In this document: in pieces, positions 44,494-53,196 of the stretch
Position numbering within the stretch: the first letter of the stretch is position 1
Layout: every line of letters begins with the position of its first letter
Source: Methylovirgula ligni
Lineage (GTDB): Bacteria; Pseudomonadota; Alphaproteobacteria; Rhizobiales; Beijerinckiaceae
DNA length: 64,000 bases
Direction: 5' to 3'
Assembly (NCBI RefSeq): GCF_004135935.1
Contig: NZ_CP025086.1
Coordinates: 2,728,001 to 2,792,000 of the forward strand
Program-made: the position numbers and the translations under genes
Notes under the pieces: model-generated
Told to the model about the DNA's origin: nothing
What the model saw: the letters and a program-made list of their open reading frames with translations, nothing else
Databases searched by the model: none

Positions 44494-45402
44494 ATGGGAT
44501 CTCTCCGGCCTGATACCTGCCGCTGCGTTATATTTGCCGTCTGTTTCCTCGCCGCTGGCTGCGCGTCACCCGCCCTCGATCCGTCATGGCCCGAGCCGAA
44601 GCCCGGCGCGCAAGGCGCCCCCCAAGGGCCAGCGCATGAGCAGCGTTGGCTCATTCCCGATCCTGCCGCCGGCGTGACAATGGCGGCGACGCTTTGGAGG
44701 CCCGATGGCGCCGGGCCATTCCCGCTTGCTGTCATCGCCCATGCATCGTCGCAGGATGCGGCCGCGCGGAACGACGATCCAGCGCCGAAATACCGGCAGC
44801 TCGCTTTATGGTTCGTGCGGCACGGCTATGCCGTTGTCCTACCCGTGCGCCCCGGCCAAGCGCCAACCGGCGGGCCTTATCGCGAGGATCAGTTCGGCTG
44901 CGTCAATCCGGTCTATATCGAATCGGGCCTGGCGACGGCGGAGGCGCTCGATGCGGCGCTGAGCTATATGTGGGCGCAGTCTTTCGTGCGGAAGGAGGGG
45001 GCGGTCATCGTCGGCCAATCCGCCGGAGGTTGGGGAGCCCTGGCGCTCGCCAGCGAGAATCCGCCGGGCGTGCGCGCGATCGTCAATTTCTCTGGTGGCC
45101 GTGGCGGCCATGCCGGCAATCGCCCGGGTGTCAACTGCGCGTCGGAGAAGCTGGTCGCGGCTGCGGCGCATTTCGGCGCCAGCGCGCGCGTGCCGAGCCT
45201 GTGGCTTTATGCCGGTAACGACAGTTATTTCAGCCCGGCGCTCTCGCGGCAGATGGCCGATGCCTGGCGCGCGGCAGGTGGTAAGGCCGAATATGACCTG
45301 CTGCCTCCGCAGCGCGATGAGGGACATTTCTTTGTCGAATATCCGGAGAGTGCCGCTGCATGGAGCACGCAAGTCGAAAGCTTTCTTGCGCGCACCCCGT
45401 AA
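44494..45402 (+). CDS. Alpha/beta hydrolase lipoprotein (dienelactone hydrolase-like)
   Basis: The start at 44494 gives a signal with lipobox CVIFAVCFLAAGCA, so the mature protein would begin at the Cys and be membrane-anchored in the periplasm. The hydrolase domain has VIVGQSAGGWGALALA with the nucleophile Ser. A likely Asp lies in LWLYAGNDSYF and the His in RDEGHFFVEYPES. It resembles dienelactone hydrolase or BAAT-like esterases. The frame continues to a TTG at 44455, which would add residues shared with Der. Substrate unknown. Confidence 0.85.
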   Translation: MGSLRPDTCRCVIFAVCFLAAGCASPALDPSWPEPKPGAQGAPQGPAHEQRWLIPDPAAGVTMAATLWRPDGAGPFPLAVIAHASSQDAAARNDDPAPKYRQLALWFVRHGYAVVLPVRPGQAPTGGPYREDQFGCVNPVYIESGLATAEALDAALSYMWAQSFVRKEGAVIVGQSAGGWGALALASENPPGVRAIVNFSGGRGGHAGNRPGVNCASEKLVAAAAHFGASARVPSLWLYAGNDSYFSPALSRQMADAWRAAGGKAEYDLLPPQRDEGHFFVEYPESAAAWSTQVESFLARTP

Positions 45403-45427
45403 GAAGAGGCGTGCCTCCAAAAAAGCA

Positions 45428-45452
45428 AAGGACTGGCCTCAGGCCAGTCCTT
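45428..45452. terminator. Bidirectional rho-independent terminator
   Basis: Perfect 11-base arms AAGGACTGGCC (45428-45438) and GGCCAGTCCTT (45442-45452) with loop TCA. A-rich sequence on the left gives a T-run for the minus-strand autotransporter transcript, and GTTTTTC on the right serves the plus-strand hydrolase transcript. It lies between the two convergent stop codons. Confidence 0.85.
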
Positions 45453-45473
45453 CACGTTTTTCATCCCGGGCGC

Positions 45474-48400
45474 TTAGAACTGGTAGTTGACGCCACCCTT
45501 GGCCGTGATCGTGTTCCACTGATTGTTGAACTTCACCCCACCATCGACGAAGCCCGACCAGCCGCGGCCGATGGAGACGAGCGTGATACCGCCCTTCGCC
45601 TCGCCATAGACATGGCCGATGTTGTCGAAGACGTAGGCGTCGGGGCCTTCGTTCAACAGATCGACGACGTTGCCGTTGTTCAGGAACTCGTCCCACACCC
45701 GGCCGAGGACCCAGGCTTCGACCACGTGGCCGCCGAAGACACCCGGCAGCGTCACACCCAGACGGCCGCCGGCCGCGCCGCGGAAGTCTTCGCCATTGCC
45801 GAAGTTGACGTTCGCACCCCATTGGCTCAGCGCGTTGAGCGTGTCGATATGGGTCTGCGAATAGGTCAGCGTGCCAATCGGCTCGAAGAAGCCCGGGCCG
45901 AAGCCGAAGCGGTAACCGAACTCACCGATACCGCCGACTGTGTCGAGGCCGATCGACGGGCCGGAGTAGGCGCTGTTCAATCCGCCGAGCGACGAGTTGA
46001 TCTGCAGGTTGAGCAGGTCGGCTTTGGCCAAACCGTCGACGAAGAACCCGCCGCGCAGATAGGTCACCGAACCACCGACCGTGCCGCCCTTATAGACGAA
46101 TGAGTCGCCGCTATGATTGAAGTTCAAATGCGACTCGAGATAGCCGCCCAGCGGGCCGAAGATCAGCGCATCGCCCGGTGCGAAGATATTGTCGCGCCCG
46201 TAGTCGAGGCCACCGATCACGCCATAGGAACTCTGGTGGTAGCTGAGGTCGTAGGTGAGCGGACCGCCGACCGGATAAATCGTGTGTTGATCGGAGCTGT
46301 TGGTCCAGCTTCCAATGCCCTTGGCCCAGACATTGAAGCTCGGCGCCGGCGGCACATAGGCCGGGGGCGGGCCCTTGCGGGTCGGCAGATCGGCCCCGGC
46401 GCTCGGCACGTTGCCGCCCGCCGCCACCCAGTCGCGGATCTCACTCTGCCGGTCTTCCCACAGCAGCGCCGATTCCTGCCAGAGGTCCTGCGCCGCGGTG
46501 ATGGCGACCGGGAGTTCCTGGCCGACATAGCCCGGCACGCTATACAGCGCGACGCGCTCGTCCGGGCCCGCCGTCGCGCCGACGATTGATGCCGTCGTCG
46601 GGTCGACTGCGGACGTGCCGGTCGGGTCGGTCGCGAGATAATAGGCGAACAGGCCTTTGTTGATGACCGGCGTGCTGCCGATGGTGCCGTTGCCGTCCAG
46701 CACCCAATTATCGGGCACCGACGTGCCATCGGCGCTCGTCACCTGCACCAGCGCGATGCCTTGCTGGTTGTAGGCGCCGGGGCCGGTGCCGACATCGTTC
46801 ACCTCGATCGTCGTCTGGCCTGAAGCCGCGCCGTCAATATAGAGCAGGTCGGCCGTCGAGCCGGGGCCGCCGAGCTGGGCGTCGGCGGCATAGGTGCTGT
46901 CGCCGGATGCCGTATAGGTCGCCGGATCGATGACGAGCAGATCGCCGACATGGCCGTCGACCTGGGTGATCAGGCCGCTGTTGTAGAACTGCAGGTTGTC
47001 GGCGCCCGCAATCGTCCCGAAGCCATCGTTGAAGATGGTACTATTGGCCTCGTTATCGAACTCTTCGACACCGTTCGGCGCGCTGAGCGTGATCGAATTC
47101 AGGCCGATCATGTTGATCCGGCCGCCATTGTAATTGTCGACCGTCGCATCGCCGCTTCCTGCCGCCACTTCGATGGCATTACCGCCGAGGAGGTTGAGGT
47201 GCGCGCCATTGTAGTTGTCGATAATGGCGTCCGTGCTGCCGGCGACCAGGCTGCCGCTGACACCGGCCAGGTTCAGGTGCGCGCCGTTGTAATTGTTGAT
47301 CTCGGTGGCTCCATCCTCGGCGAGCAGAAGATCGCCGGTGAGGCCGTTGAGGCTGAAACGGGCTCCATTGTAATTGTTGATCTCGGCATTGCCAGTATCC
47401 GCCACGATGACATTGGCGTTGAGCCCGTTGAGGCTGAAGTGCGCGCCGTTGTAGTTGTTGATCGTCGCGCTCGTGCCGCCGACCACGAAGCTGGCGTTCG
47501 CTCCGTTAAGCCTGAAGCGGGCGCCGTCGAAGTTATTGATCGCCGCATCGCCACTGGCGAAGACGACGTTGGCATTGAGCCCGATCAGGTCGATCCGGCC
47601 GCGCGTCTCGTTGTTGATCGTCGCATCGCCATCGAGCGCGACCGCCGCGAGCGCATTGGCACCCGTCAGATCGATACGGGCCCCCGTCTCATTGGTGATC
47701 GTCGCGTCGCCGCTGAGCGCGACCGCCGCGAGGGCGTTGACCGTCCCATCGCCGTTGATACGCGCACCGGTTTCGTTGGTGATCGTCGCGCCGTCGCCGC
47801 CGAGTGCGACCAGCGCGCTGGTGCCTTCCTCGTCGATCGTCGCACCACGCGAGTTGGTAATCGTCGCCTCATCGGCGGCGCCGACGATACTGGTACCGTC
47901 GAAGGTCCAGTTGGAGCCGCGATCGTTGGTCAGCGTCGCATTGCCAGTCAGGCTGCCAACATCCACATTGCCGGTGATCGACGACCGGCGGTCGTTGGTG
48001 ACAGAGACGCTGTCTCCGGCAAGCGCGATGATCGCCTGACCCGCGTCGCCGGTGGTGTTGGTGACCGTCGCGCGGTGATCGTTGACGATCACGACATTGC
48101 CATCGGCCGCGACCCCGATGGCGGCGTCGAGCGGATTGTCGCCTTCGCCGGTGATGCTGCCCGTGCCGCTGCCGGCGCTGCCGTCATTACTGACGAGAAC
48201 ATTGTTGACGGCCGTCGCGCTCGGGTCGAAGGCGATGACGCCGACGCCGGGACCGGCGGGAGCGTTCACGATGCCGGTATTGTCGACGACGACGGAGTAG
48301 TCTGCGTTTCCGGTGATCGGATCTGTGTATCCGGCGACCGGAGCGGTATTTTCCCCGAGCTTGAATGCGATCACGCCCGCGCCCGTCGAAGCCTCGACAT

Positions 48401-50429
48401 CGCCGGTGGTGCTGTTGGTGATGAGCACGGAGCCGGTGCCGGTGTTGACGCCAAGAAGGCCGATAACCGTGCTATCGACGGTCGCGTTATTCGGCACCGA
48501 TGCCAGCCCGTTGCCGCTGAGGACAACCGCCGCCAGGCCGATGGCCGGATCGATGGTCGTGCCAGCTGTGGACGTCACCGTCGCGTTGCCGCCTTCCGAA
48601 ACCGCGAGGCCGCCGAACGTCCCGGCGGTGCCGGCCGTGGTGTTGTCCGTGTAGACATTGCCCTGCAGATTGACGGTCGCGTCGCCGGTGCTGCCGAGCG
48701 CCAGGGCGATCGCGCCGCTGCTCCCAAACCCGCCGGCGCCATTGAGATTGGAGTTGATGTTGCCGCCGTTAACGGTGGCGTTGCCGCCGTCGAGCGCGAC
48801 ACTGGCGAATCCGAGGCCGCCAGAGTTGATCGTGTTCTGGCCGTTGTTGGGGTCCAGCGTGTTGTTGATGATGGCATTGCCGGTGCCGGAATTGAAGGCA
48901 ACGACGCCGACTTCATTGGCGTAGATTGTGGAAGCCGAGTGAGTGCCATCTCCGATATTGACCGTCGCATCTGAAGTGCCGCCCAGAACGACCGCTGCGG
49001 CCCCAAGGTCCGGCGACGTTCCGGCGACGGCGCTGCCGATATTCCCGCCATAGACATCGGTCGTCGCCGCGCTGCTTGTCGAAAGGGCGTAGCCGCCGAC
49101 GGTCAAGGGAAGAACGAAGGCCGTTACGCTGCCCGAAGCGCCGGTGATGGTGACGTTGCCGCCGATCGTAGTGGTCGCGGCGCCTGTGCCGGTATTGATG
49201 GCGGCGACTCCGACGCCGGCCGCCGTAACACTGCCATCAGCGGTGACAGCGGCCGTGCCGGTGCCCTCGGCGACGCCGAGGATGCCGGCGCCAAGGATGC
49301 CGGTGATCGATTGGGCGCCGACTTCGGACACGCTGCTGCTGGTTTCGGTTGTGATGCTGACATTGCCGTTGCCGGATGCGACGCCGCTGATGCCTACCGG
49401 AAGAAGCGCGAAGCTGTCGGCAGTGCCGCCGGTCGCGCCGGTCTGATTGACCTGACCGGAAACATCGAAGGTGACATTGCCATTCTGGGTGGTACCGACG
49501 AGGCCCGCGCCCGAGCCGCTGACGTCGCCGGTTGAGCCGATGTTCTCCGTTACGTTACCAGTACCTGTCGCGGTGCCGAGCCAGCCGGTGCCAACGCCAG
49601 CGCCCAAGAGAGTCTGCGTGCTGGTGATGGACCCGTCGATCGTATTGTTGGTCGGATCGGAACCGATGCTCGACCCCGCGCCGGCGTGAAGCTCGGCGCC
49701 ATTGCCGTTGGCCGCCGAGATGGTCGTACCTGTCGCCGTGTCGAAATTAATGTCCGAGCCCGCCTTCGTCGTCGTGATCAGGACGCCGTCGGAATTCGTG
49801 GGGAGGATAATCAACGAGGTTGGCCCCCCGCCGTTGATCGTGCCGCCGTTGAGATCGAAGATGACAGGCGAGTTTGCACCGGTGGTCGAAAGCTGTACGC
49901 CGTTCGCCCCACCACTTAATGCGGATGAGCCGCCGCCGCTGACGGTGCCGGCATTCTGGTCGTAGATAATCGGCGAAGTGGCGCCGCTGGTCGAGATGGA
50001 GAAGCCGTCCGCGCCCGCCGCGCCGGTGATGCTCGGCGCGGGTCCGCCTGTCAGTTGATTGATCTGGGCTTGAATAGAATGATTTGCGCTGCTGCTTGTG
50101 AGGTTGGCGCCCGGGGCGCCTCCGGTTCCGGTGGATTGTGTATTCGTAAAGACGAATATCACGCTGCTAGTAGCGGTGTTGGTGTTGTAAGTGATGCCAG
50201 AGTTGAAAGGTCCCTGGCCGCAGGCAACTGTGTAATTGGCAGGTGCACCAGCTGGAATGGCAGTGCCGCAATTCGTCGCTGCCAGCGCCTCGCTCGGGAG
50301 TAATGCCGCGGCGGCCAAGATCGCGCTGGTCAGCGTCGTGCTGGCGAGCAGGGCGGCGCGGCGGCGGATGTTACGCGGCGTCAGCGCGCCTGAATCAATA
50401 GCGGCCTTTGGAGCCTGACGAGCAATCAT
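45474..50429 (-). CDS. Giant autotransporter (type Va) with repeat passenger and C-terminal beta-barrel
   Basis: A 1,651-residue secreted protein. The start at 50429 has GGGGGAA upstream and gives a long signal peptide (residues 1-50, ending PSEALA). The passenger (about 50-1300) is Gly/Asn/Thr-rich, predicted beta-helix, with several hundred residues of loose GNATV/GDATI-type repeats. An array of 26-27 residue repeats centred on INNYNGAHF follows. A linker (about 1300-1370) with WQESALLWEDRQSEIRDWVA leads to the roughly 270-residue autotransporter barrel, ending in Phe (GGVNYQF) as required for BAM insertion. Likely a surface adhesin or biofilm protein. A strong terminator follows the gene. 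Confidence 0.93.
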   Translation of the reverse strand: MIARQAPKAAIDSGALTPRNIRRRAALLASTTLTSAILAAAALLPSEALAATNCGTAIPAGAPANYTVACGQGPFNSGITYNTNTATSSVIFVFTNTQSTGTGGAPGANLTSSSANHSIQAQINQLTGGPAPSITGAAGADGFSISTSGATSPIIYDQNAGTVSGGGSSALSGGANGVQLSTTGANSPVIFDLNGGTINGGGPTSLIILPTNSDGVLITTTKAGSDINFDTATGTTISAANGNGAELHAGAGSSIGSDPTNNTIDGSITSTQTLLGAGVGTGWLGTATGTGNVTENIGSTGDVSGSGAGLVGTTQNGNVTFDVSGQVNQTGATGGTADSFALLPVGISGVASGNGNVSITTETSSSVSEVGAQSITGILGAGILGVAEGTGTAAVTADGSVTAAGVGVAAINTGTGAATTTIGGNVTITGASGSVTAFVLPLTVGGYALSTSSAATTDVYGGNIGSAVAGTSPDLGAAAVVLGGTSDATVNIGDGTHSASTIYANEVGVVAFNSGTGNAIINNTLDPNNGQNTINSGGLGFASVALDGGNATVNGGNINSNLNGAGGFGSSGAIALALGSTGDATVNLQGNVYTDNTTAGTAGTFGGLAVSEGGNATVTSTAGTTIDPAIGLAAVVLSGNGLASVPNNATVDSTVIGLLGVNTGTGSVLITNSTTGDVEASTGAGVIAFKLGENTAPVAGYTDPITGNADYSVVVDNTGIVNAPAGPGVGVIAFDPSATAVNNVLVSNDGSAGSGTGSITGEGDNPLDAAIGVAADGNVVIVNDHRATVTNTTGDAGQAIIALAGDSVSVTNDRRSSITGNVDVGSLTGNATLTNDRGSNWTFDGTSIVGAADEATITNSRGATIDEEGTSALVALGGDGATITNETGARINGDGTVNALAAVALSGDATITNETGARIDLTGANALAAVALDGDATINNETRGRIDLIGLNANVVFASGDAAINNFDGARFRLNGANASFVVGGTSATINNYNGAHFSLNGLNANVIVADTGNAEINNYNGARFSLNGLTGDLLLAEDGATEINNYNGAHLNLAGVSGSLVAGSTDAIIDNYNGAHLNLLGGNAIEVAAGSGDATVDNYNGGRINMIGLNSITLSAPNGVEEFDNEANSTIFNDGFGTIAGADNLQFYNSGLITQVDGHVGDLLVIDPATYTASGDSTYAADAQLGGPGSTADLLYIDGAASGQTTIEVNDVGTGPGAYNQQGIALVQVTSADGTSVPDNWVLDGNGTIGSTPVINKGLFAYYLATDPTGTSAVDPTTASIVGATAGPDERVALYSVPGYVGQELPVAITAAQDLWQESALLWEDRQSEIRDWVAAGGNVPSAGADLPTRKGPPPAYVPPAPSFNVWAKGIGSWTNSSDQHTIYPVGGPLTYDLSYHQSSYGVIGGLDYGRDNIFAPGDALIFGPLGGYLESHLNFNHSGDSFVYKGGTVGGSVTYLRGGFFVDGLAKADLLNLQINSSLGGLNSAYSGPSIGLDTVGGIGEFGYRFGFGPGFFEPIGTLTYSQTHIDTLNALSQWGANVNFGNGEDFRGAAGGRLGVTLPGVFGGHVVEAWVLGRVWDEFLNNGNVVDLLNEGPDAYVFDNIGHVYGEAKGGITLVSIGRGWSGFVDGGVKFNNQWNTITAKGGVNYQF
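47090..47940 (-). repeat. Tandem 78-81 base repeats inside the autotransporter passenger
   Basis: About nine clear units (up to eleven with degenerate ends), each coding 26-27 residues with a pattern like I-N-N-Y-N-G-A-H/R-x-x-L-x-G-x-N-A. The middle five units are most alike and the flanking ones grade from ITNETGARI to VDNYNGGRI. It is typical of beta-helical adhesins that change length by recombination. Confidence 0.8.
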
Positions 50430-50963
50430 CGTACTTCCCCCATAAGTTGTATTTCGTGATGCAATGAGATCTAAAAATGCGGTTCTAAGCACAGCCTATA
50501 GGAGAAATTTTAGATTCGTAAACTCAGCAGTTGCATCTGTCTGCGGCCACAAAAATCGCACTTAACGGGCGCTTCCGCGCTCGCCATCGCAAGAATTATA
50601 TCAAATCAGTCAAGATGTTGCCGGAGACATCCGAAGGCCGCTCAGCGCCAAAAAGTGTTTTTGGCTGGGAAACCAGGCGTGTCGGAATTCCCACTCCTGT
50701 TGCGCTAATAACACAACTGTGGGTTGTGGTGCGGGGCGAGCCAAGGCGAGAGTGAGTGGACCGCCTGATCATGGAGCCAGGGAATGCGAATTGCTCCCCG
50801 GCCGGCTTCGATATCCGGATTACTCACTCCGCCTTGCGCCGAATGCCGACGACGTGCCGGTTCTGTGCCGCCACCGGCGCGCCGCGGTCGAGATCGCACG
50901 AGACATGGCGCAGGATCTCCGCGGCCGCGTCACCGATAATGGCGCGTTAGAACGCGGGCAGGT
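50430..50963. other. Intergenic upstream of the autotransporter
   Basis: 534 bases. The first 200 are AT-rich and probably hold the autotransporter promoter. A 19-base palindrome lies at 50647-50665. Short open frames around 50705-50950 on both strands show no recognisable protein features, so none is called. Confidence 0.5.
50647..50665. promoter_or_regulatory. 19-base palindrome, operator or hairpin
   Basis: Perfect arms GCCAAAAA (50647-50654) and TTTTTGGC (50658-50665) around GTG. It lies about 220 bases before the autotransporter start. It may be a regulator-binding site or a weak terminator. Confidence 0.45.
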
Positions 50964-51797
50964 TTATTGCGAAACCGTGAACCCGCACTGCTTCTGTTCC
51001 ATCCCGATCTGCTTCGTGATGCGGATGGCGTTCTGTGCGTAGGCCTCGGTCACGGAGCCGCTGTTCACGGGCTTGTCTTTCAGCGGACTGACGCCCGCGC
51101 AGAGGTGGAAAACATGCGGCGTCTTGGACTTCTTGGCGCCATCCTCCGGCGCGATCCAGTAGACGACGTCCTGACCGGCGGGGTGTGCCGTGTCCTTCGT
51201 CGCCGCGGCCACCGTGGCGGAGTCCGTAGCGATGTCCTTCGCCTGGGCGGCGACATCAGGCGAACAGGCTGTGGTCGGCTGCCCCGTCTTAATCTGGGTC
51301 GCGCAGGCGTTCATGTCCTGGGTGTACTGCTCGACCGACGGGGGGTGATAGCTGACCCCGATCAGCGTCGCGAGCACGGCCAGCACAACGCCAACGCCCC
51401 CGGCGACCTTCTTGGTCTGCGGATCCATGTTCTTGTCGTTCAAGATCAGGAAAAGCAGCGGCAGGAAGGCGATCAGCGTGATGATCGCGCCGAGCTGGTT
51501 TTGGAAGAAGAACCTGGCCGGATCGGACGTGCTGGCCGGATCGTGCTTGTTGGCCGCCTTCCACAGCAAGTTGCCGGCGATTGCGAAGACCGCGATCCCG
51601 ACCAGAAGGCCGATCAGCAGCGGCATGTTCCCATGGTCGAACTTGTGCTGGTAGAACAAGTAGATCGCGGCGATCTCGCCGCCAATGGCAACGATCCAGC
51701 AGAGCACGGCGAAAAGGCGGAGGCGCGTCGCGGAGGACTTCTGATCCTGCGTTGCTTGCCAATCCCTGGTAACGTCTGAGGCCCGCTTGTTGGTCAT
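50964..51797 (-). CDS. Hypothetical membrane protein
   Basis: A 277-residue protein that I cannot assign. The start at 51797 gives a hydrophilic N-terminus followed by four hydrophobic segments (LRLFAVLCWIVAIGGEIAAI, MPLLIGLLVGIAVFAIAGNL, LGAIITLIAFLPLLFLIL, GGVGVVLAVLATLIGVSY). A soluble C-terminal domain of about 120 residues has four Cys, probably periplasmic, and ends CGFTVSQ. GAGAG lies about 8 bases upstream of the start. A small possible gene lies 68 bases upstream on the same strand. Function unknown. Confidence 0.8.
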   Translation of the reverse strand: MTNKRASDVTRDWQATQDQKSSATRLRLFAVLCWIVAIGGEIAAIYLFYQHKFDHGNMPLLIGLLVGIAVFAIAGNLLWKAANKHDPASTSDPARFFFQNQLGAIITLIAFLPLLFLILNDKNMDPQTKKVAGGVGVVLAVLATLIGVSYHPPSVEQYTQDMNACATQIKTGQPTTACSPDVAAQAKDIATDSATVAAATKDTAHPAGQDVVYWIAPEDGAKKSKTPHVFHLCAGVSPLKDKPVNSGSVTEAYAQNAIRITKQIGMEQKQCGFTVSQ

Positions 51798-51865
51798 GAT
51801 CAGGTCTCTCGATATTGACACTTTGGCGAGCGGCGGCAAATCGAAAGGCCACCCCCGGCGCGGCG

Positions 51866-52099
51866 TCATTGAACGAACGTCTTCATCGCCTGCCTAGGCG
51901 ACGCGGCGAAATGCGAGTGCCCCGGCAGACCCCCATCCATACTGCGCAGGTATTGATCCGTCCATATCCACGGAGGCGGACGCCGATACGGCGATGGCTC
52001 CATTCTCGTCATCTCCGGCTCGACCTTGACGCTGCCTTCTCTCGCCTCCCTGACGATTCGACAGAGGCGGGGGCGGTCACTGGATCGGTCGAAAGCCAC
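51866..52099 (-). CDS. Small hypothetical protein (77 aa), uncertain
   Basis: The frame encodes a proline- and arginine-rich protein (RMEPSPYRRPPPWIWTDQYL, then SMDGGLPGHSHFAASPRQAM). It reads more like protein than the other frames here and lies upstream of, and parallel to, the membrane protein gene. No family recognised and no strong ribosome site. The rest of the gap to 52324 shows only a hairpin. Confidence 0.35.
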   Translation of the reverse strand: MAFDRSSDRPRLCRIVREAREGSVKVEPEMTRMEPSPYRRPPPWIWTDQYLRSMDGGLPGHSHFAASPRQAMKTFVQ

Positions 52100-52264
52100 A
52101 TCGGCAGACCTGAACTGCGGCCGGACGGCCTGAGAACCTGGAAGCCGCCAGTCCGCAATCGGCCCCCGCTTAAGCCGGTAGTTTTTGGCGAGGGGATCGT
52201 TTTACCTCGAAATTACCCGCTGCCTCTGATAGGTACGACGCGTCGATCCGAAACTTCCCGTTAG

Positions 52265-52305
52265 TTGGCAAGTGCCGTGCGTAGCGATTCTTCGCTAGGT
52301 GCCAA
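52265..52305 (+). promoter_or_regulatory. Nested stem-loop in the leader of the small protein gene at 52325
   Basis: Outer arms TTGGCA (52265-52270) and TGCCAA (52300-52305) enclose inner arms TAGCGA (52282-52287) and TCGCTA (52292-52297). It ends 5 bases before the GAGAGAGA ribosome site. It could regulate translation or stability of the short mRNA. Confidence 0.45.
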
Positions 52306-52324
52306 ACCGAGAGAGAGACACGCC

Positions 52325-52525
52325 ATGTCCAAAGACCATGACAAAGCCTCACACGGATCCCAGGACGCCCGACGCCATAAGATCGACCATCAAACGCGAG
52401 ACCAGTGGCTTGATCGGGACAAAGACTTGCAAGCCTTATGGCATGCATCGGCCATGACGCGGGATGATTTTATCCGACACAACGAAGGCATAATCGACAA
52501 GGCGATAGCCGACGGCTCGCGCTAG
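52325..52525 (+). CDS. Small hydrophilic hypothetical protein (66 aa)
   Basis: Highly charged, His/Asp-rich protein (SKDHDKASHGSQDARRHKID, then DRDKDLQALWHASAMTRDDF). It has no hydrophobic segment, so it is cytosolic and possibly partly disordered. A GAGAGAGA ribosome site is 7 bases upstream. Hydrophilic small proteins of this kind are common among stress-induced genes, but no family is named. Confidence 0.7.
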   Translation: MSKDHDKASHGSQDARRHKIDHQTRDQWLDRDKDLQALWHASAMTRDDFIRHNEGIIDKAIADGSR

Positions 52526-52547
52526 TCGATCATCGCTTGGACACCTA

Positions 52548-52781
52548 TCAAGCTTGATCTATGCCAGTGTTATCCGCAATTTCCGGATCCTCGGAAGTTC
52601 TCGCGTCGGGTTCCGTATCAATGACCTTAACCACGACTTTTGGGAATCCCTCTGCGATTTTCCGCGCTTCCTGATCAGCAATTTCGCGCGTATCGAAGCT
52701 TTTCTTTGCTTGATTATCGATCGACACGACGTAACGCGCCGTCGCCGGCCGCTTCCAAACTTGGACGTGTTCTCTAGACAT
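52548..52781 (-). CDS. Small hypothetical protein (77 aa)
   Basis: Compact alpha/beta composition (VQVWKRPATARYVVSIDNQA, then SFDTREIADQEARKIAEGFP, then VVVKVIDTE) with an acidic tail. No family recognised. The ribosome site (GGAAT 10 bases upstream) is weak. A near-match to an EcfG promoter (GGAAC, wrong -10) lies upstream. Convergent with the gene at 52325. Confidence 0.65.
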   Translation of the reverse strand: MSREHVQVWKRPATARYVVSIDNQAKKSFDTREIADQEARKIAEGFPKVVVKVIDTEPDARTSEDPEIADNTGIDQA

Positions 52782-52877
52782 ATTGAGTTATTCCTCGGTT
52801 TTGCGGTCTCCCCTCAATTCAGGGATAGCGATGTGTGACGACGCACGACGTTGCCGCGTTGCCAGTTCCGGCCTTAG

Positions 52878-52958
52878 TCAGTTCGAATTGATCCGCGGTT
52901 CAAGGCACGCGCTTTGCGGCCTTCGGAGAAGGTCATCATAGTCATTGAACTTCGACAT
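52878..52958 (-). CDS. Possible 26-residue peptide
   Basis: ATG at 52958 with GAGAGG 4 bases upstream, coding MSKFNDYDDLLRRPQ and ending after SACLEPRINSN. The good ribosome site is the only support; it could equally be a decayed start of a longer gene. Confidence 0.22.
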   Translation of the reverse strand: MSKFNDYDDLLRRPQSACLEPRINSN

Positions 52959-52984
52959 TGACCTCTCGCGTGTCGCGGTCGCAT

Positions 52985-53119
52985 TCAGCGTCGCCGTGAA
53001 AGGGGGACATAGCCGAGAATCCAGGTCATCACCCAGGTGCCGAGGGCCCAACCCAAAGCCATGAAGAATCCCCATACAAACCAGACGATGATGGAATTAG
53101 CCGAGATGACTTCGAACAT
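52985..53119 (-). CDS. Small single-span membrane protein (44 aa)
   Basis: The ATG at 53119 has GGGGAAA 5 bases upstream. The peptide is almost entirely one long hydrophobic helix (SIIVWFVWGFFMALGWALGT, then WVMTWILGYV) with a basic end SRRR. No family named. A perfect EcfG-type promoter lies 35-59 bases upstream, so induction in the general stress response is likely. Confidence 0.75.
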   Translation of the reverse strand: MFEVISANSIIVWFVWGFFMALGWALGTWVMTWILGYVPLSRRR

Positions 53120-53153
53120 GCGGTTTCCCCTGGGGTCAGACTTCGCTGTTGTG

Positions 53154-53178
53154 AACGCTAATGCCGAGGCCAAGTTCC
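53154..53178 (-). promoter_or_regulatory. EcfG (sigma general stress) promoter for the 44-aa membrane protein
   Basis: On the minus strand: -35 GGAAC (53178-53174), 16-base spacer, -10 CGTT (53157-53154). This is an exact match to the alphaproteobacterial EcfG consensus. The expected transcript start, near 53147, leaves a leader of about 30 bases with the ribosome site in place. Confidence 0.78.
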
Positions 53179-53196
53179 GATGCGGCACATCGCCCG

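Noticed and set aside
47090-47940. Regularly spaced repeats that could suggest CRISPR or a VNTR locus
   Set aside because: The repeats are 78-81 bases, translate in one frame into a protein repeat and have no unique spacers.
46950-48974. 674-residue open frame on the plus strand inside the autotransporter
   Set aside because: It is antisense to the repeat-rich passenger; the regular base pattern of the repeats keeps the opposite strand open. No ribosome site or family features.
50756-50950. 64-residue plus-strand frame upstream of the autotransporter
   Set aside because: Cys/Arg-rich without recognisable domain, and competing frames exist on the other strand.
52850-52895. EcfG-like promoter upstream of the gene at 52548-52781
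   Set aside because: GGAAC is present on the minus strand but 16 or 17 bases on there is TCGT or CGTG, not CGTT.
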